This document shows positions 63,601 through 64,000 of a stretch of 64,000 bases of DNA, one piece after another. A program made the translations under genes and the position numbers. Origin of the DNA: Paulownia fortunei (lineage: Eukaryota > Streptophyta > Magnoliopsida > Lamiales > Paulowniaceae); assembly GCA_019321725.1 (NCBI GenBank), contig CM033121.1:3224001-3288000 (forward strand), written 5' to 3'. The notes under the pieces are model-generated. The model saw only the letters and a program-made list of their open reading frames with translations, searched no databases and was not told the origin of the DNA. How positions within the stretch are numbered: position 1 is the stretch's first letter; each line of letters begins with the position of its first letter.

Positions 63601-64000
63601 AATGGGAAACACGAAGTTTTATTGCCAAACGAGGCTGGCCGATTTTCTTGCAATTTATGGAGCATGTTAAATTTAATCTTTGTCAAGTTCCTAAACATTA
63701 TATTCAATGAATATTGTTCATATAAGATCATTGGCCTTGAAGCTAGGATAGCAACGGAGAGGGTCGTACCCGTCGGGTACTTTTTTGGAATGAGTTTTTA
63801 AAATTATAAATGAGTTAAAAATAGATTTTAATTTTTTATTTTAAACACGTCTTATGCTATTTATTTTTTAATTATATAATTTTATTTTTTTAAATAATAT
63901 ATTTTTTTATAAAATTTTAGTAATATTAATTTTAAAATATATTTTTTAATATTCTTAAATTTATAAAATGAATGTTTAACTCAAACTTAACGAGTCGTTT
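60660..64000. other. AT-rich flank without a supported gene
   Basis: The part to about 61,270 continues the transporter duplication, matching 55,850-56,270 (shared CCACACA, CGTACTAATTATTT and TTAATGAAGAAATTTAGATT). Beyond it the sequence is AT-rich to the window end. Near 63,765-63,780 there is a hairpin GTACCCGTCGGGTAC. Its setting looks like the edge of a transposon cut by the window end. Confidence 0.45.

Noticed and set aside
63595..63801. 68-codon frame near the window end
   Set aside because: No recognisable domain and AT-rich context; possible transposon debris.

Overview
This is nuclear DNA of a flowering plant, almost certainly a eudicot. The DNA is AT-rich, the genes are split by GT-AG introns, there are many microsatellites and small transposon remnants, and every recognisable protein belongs to a plant family. 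I cannot fix the species or family from the sequence. No operon, CRISPR array, rRNA or complete tRNA was seen.

Layout: the left half (0.7-34.6 kb) holds six single-copy genes: a MYB-CC (PHL-type) transcription factor (+, 727-2175), a RING-H2 ubiquitin ligase like MPSR1 (-, 4527-5222), an organelle-type uL18 ribosomal protein (+, 8177-9745), an intronless DMP8/DMP9-type gamete membrane protein (+, 10828-11502), a GALT1-type galectin-domain beta-1,3-galactosyltransferase (-, 12272-16210) and a 14-exon mitochondrial Rho GTPase, MIRO (-, 21226-34563). I rebuilt each exon by exon, and the splice phases close in every case.

The right half (35-61.3 kb) is shaped by local duplication. Three T2 ribonuclease genes lie in the same orientation (39.6, 46.5 and 50.6 kb). 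The first two sit in a tandem segmental duplication of about 6.9 kb spacing, and the first copy has a stop as its second codon. Two AVT1-type amino-acid transporter genes (54.2 and 59.0 kb) form a second tandem pair spaced by about 4.85 kb, with diverged core promoters. Between them lie long AT-rich tracts, a long-inverted-repeat transposon with a GC-rich core (44.7-46.1 kb) and other MITE-like remnants.

The genes form no single pathway; this is an ordinary plant gene neighbourhood. The observations of most interest are the nonsense codon in RNase copy A, the DMP8/9-type gene with two AACCGY sites next to its TATA box, the EAR-type tail and apparent terminal frameshift of the MYB-CC gene, and the promoter/uORF divergence of the transporter twins. 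I found no previously undescribed multi-gene system.
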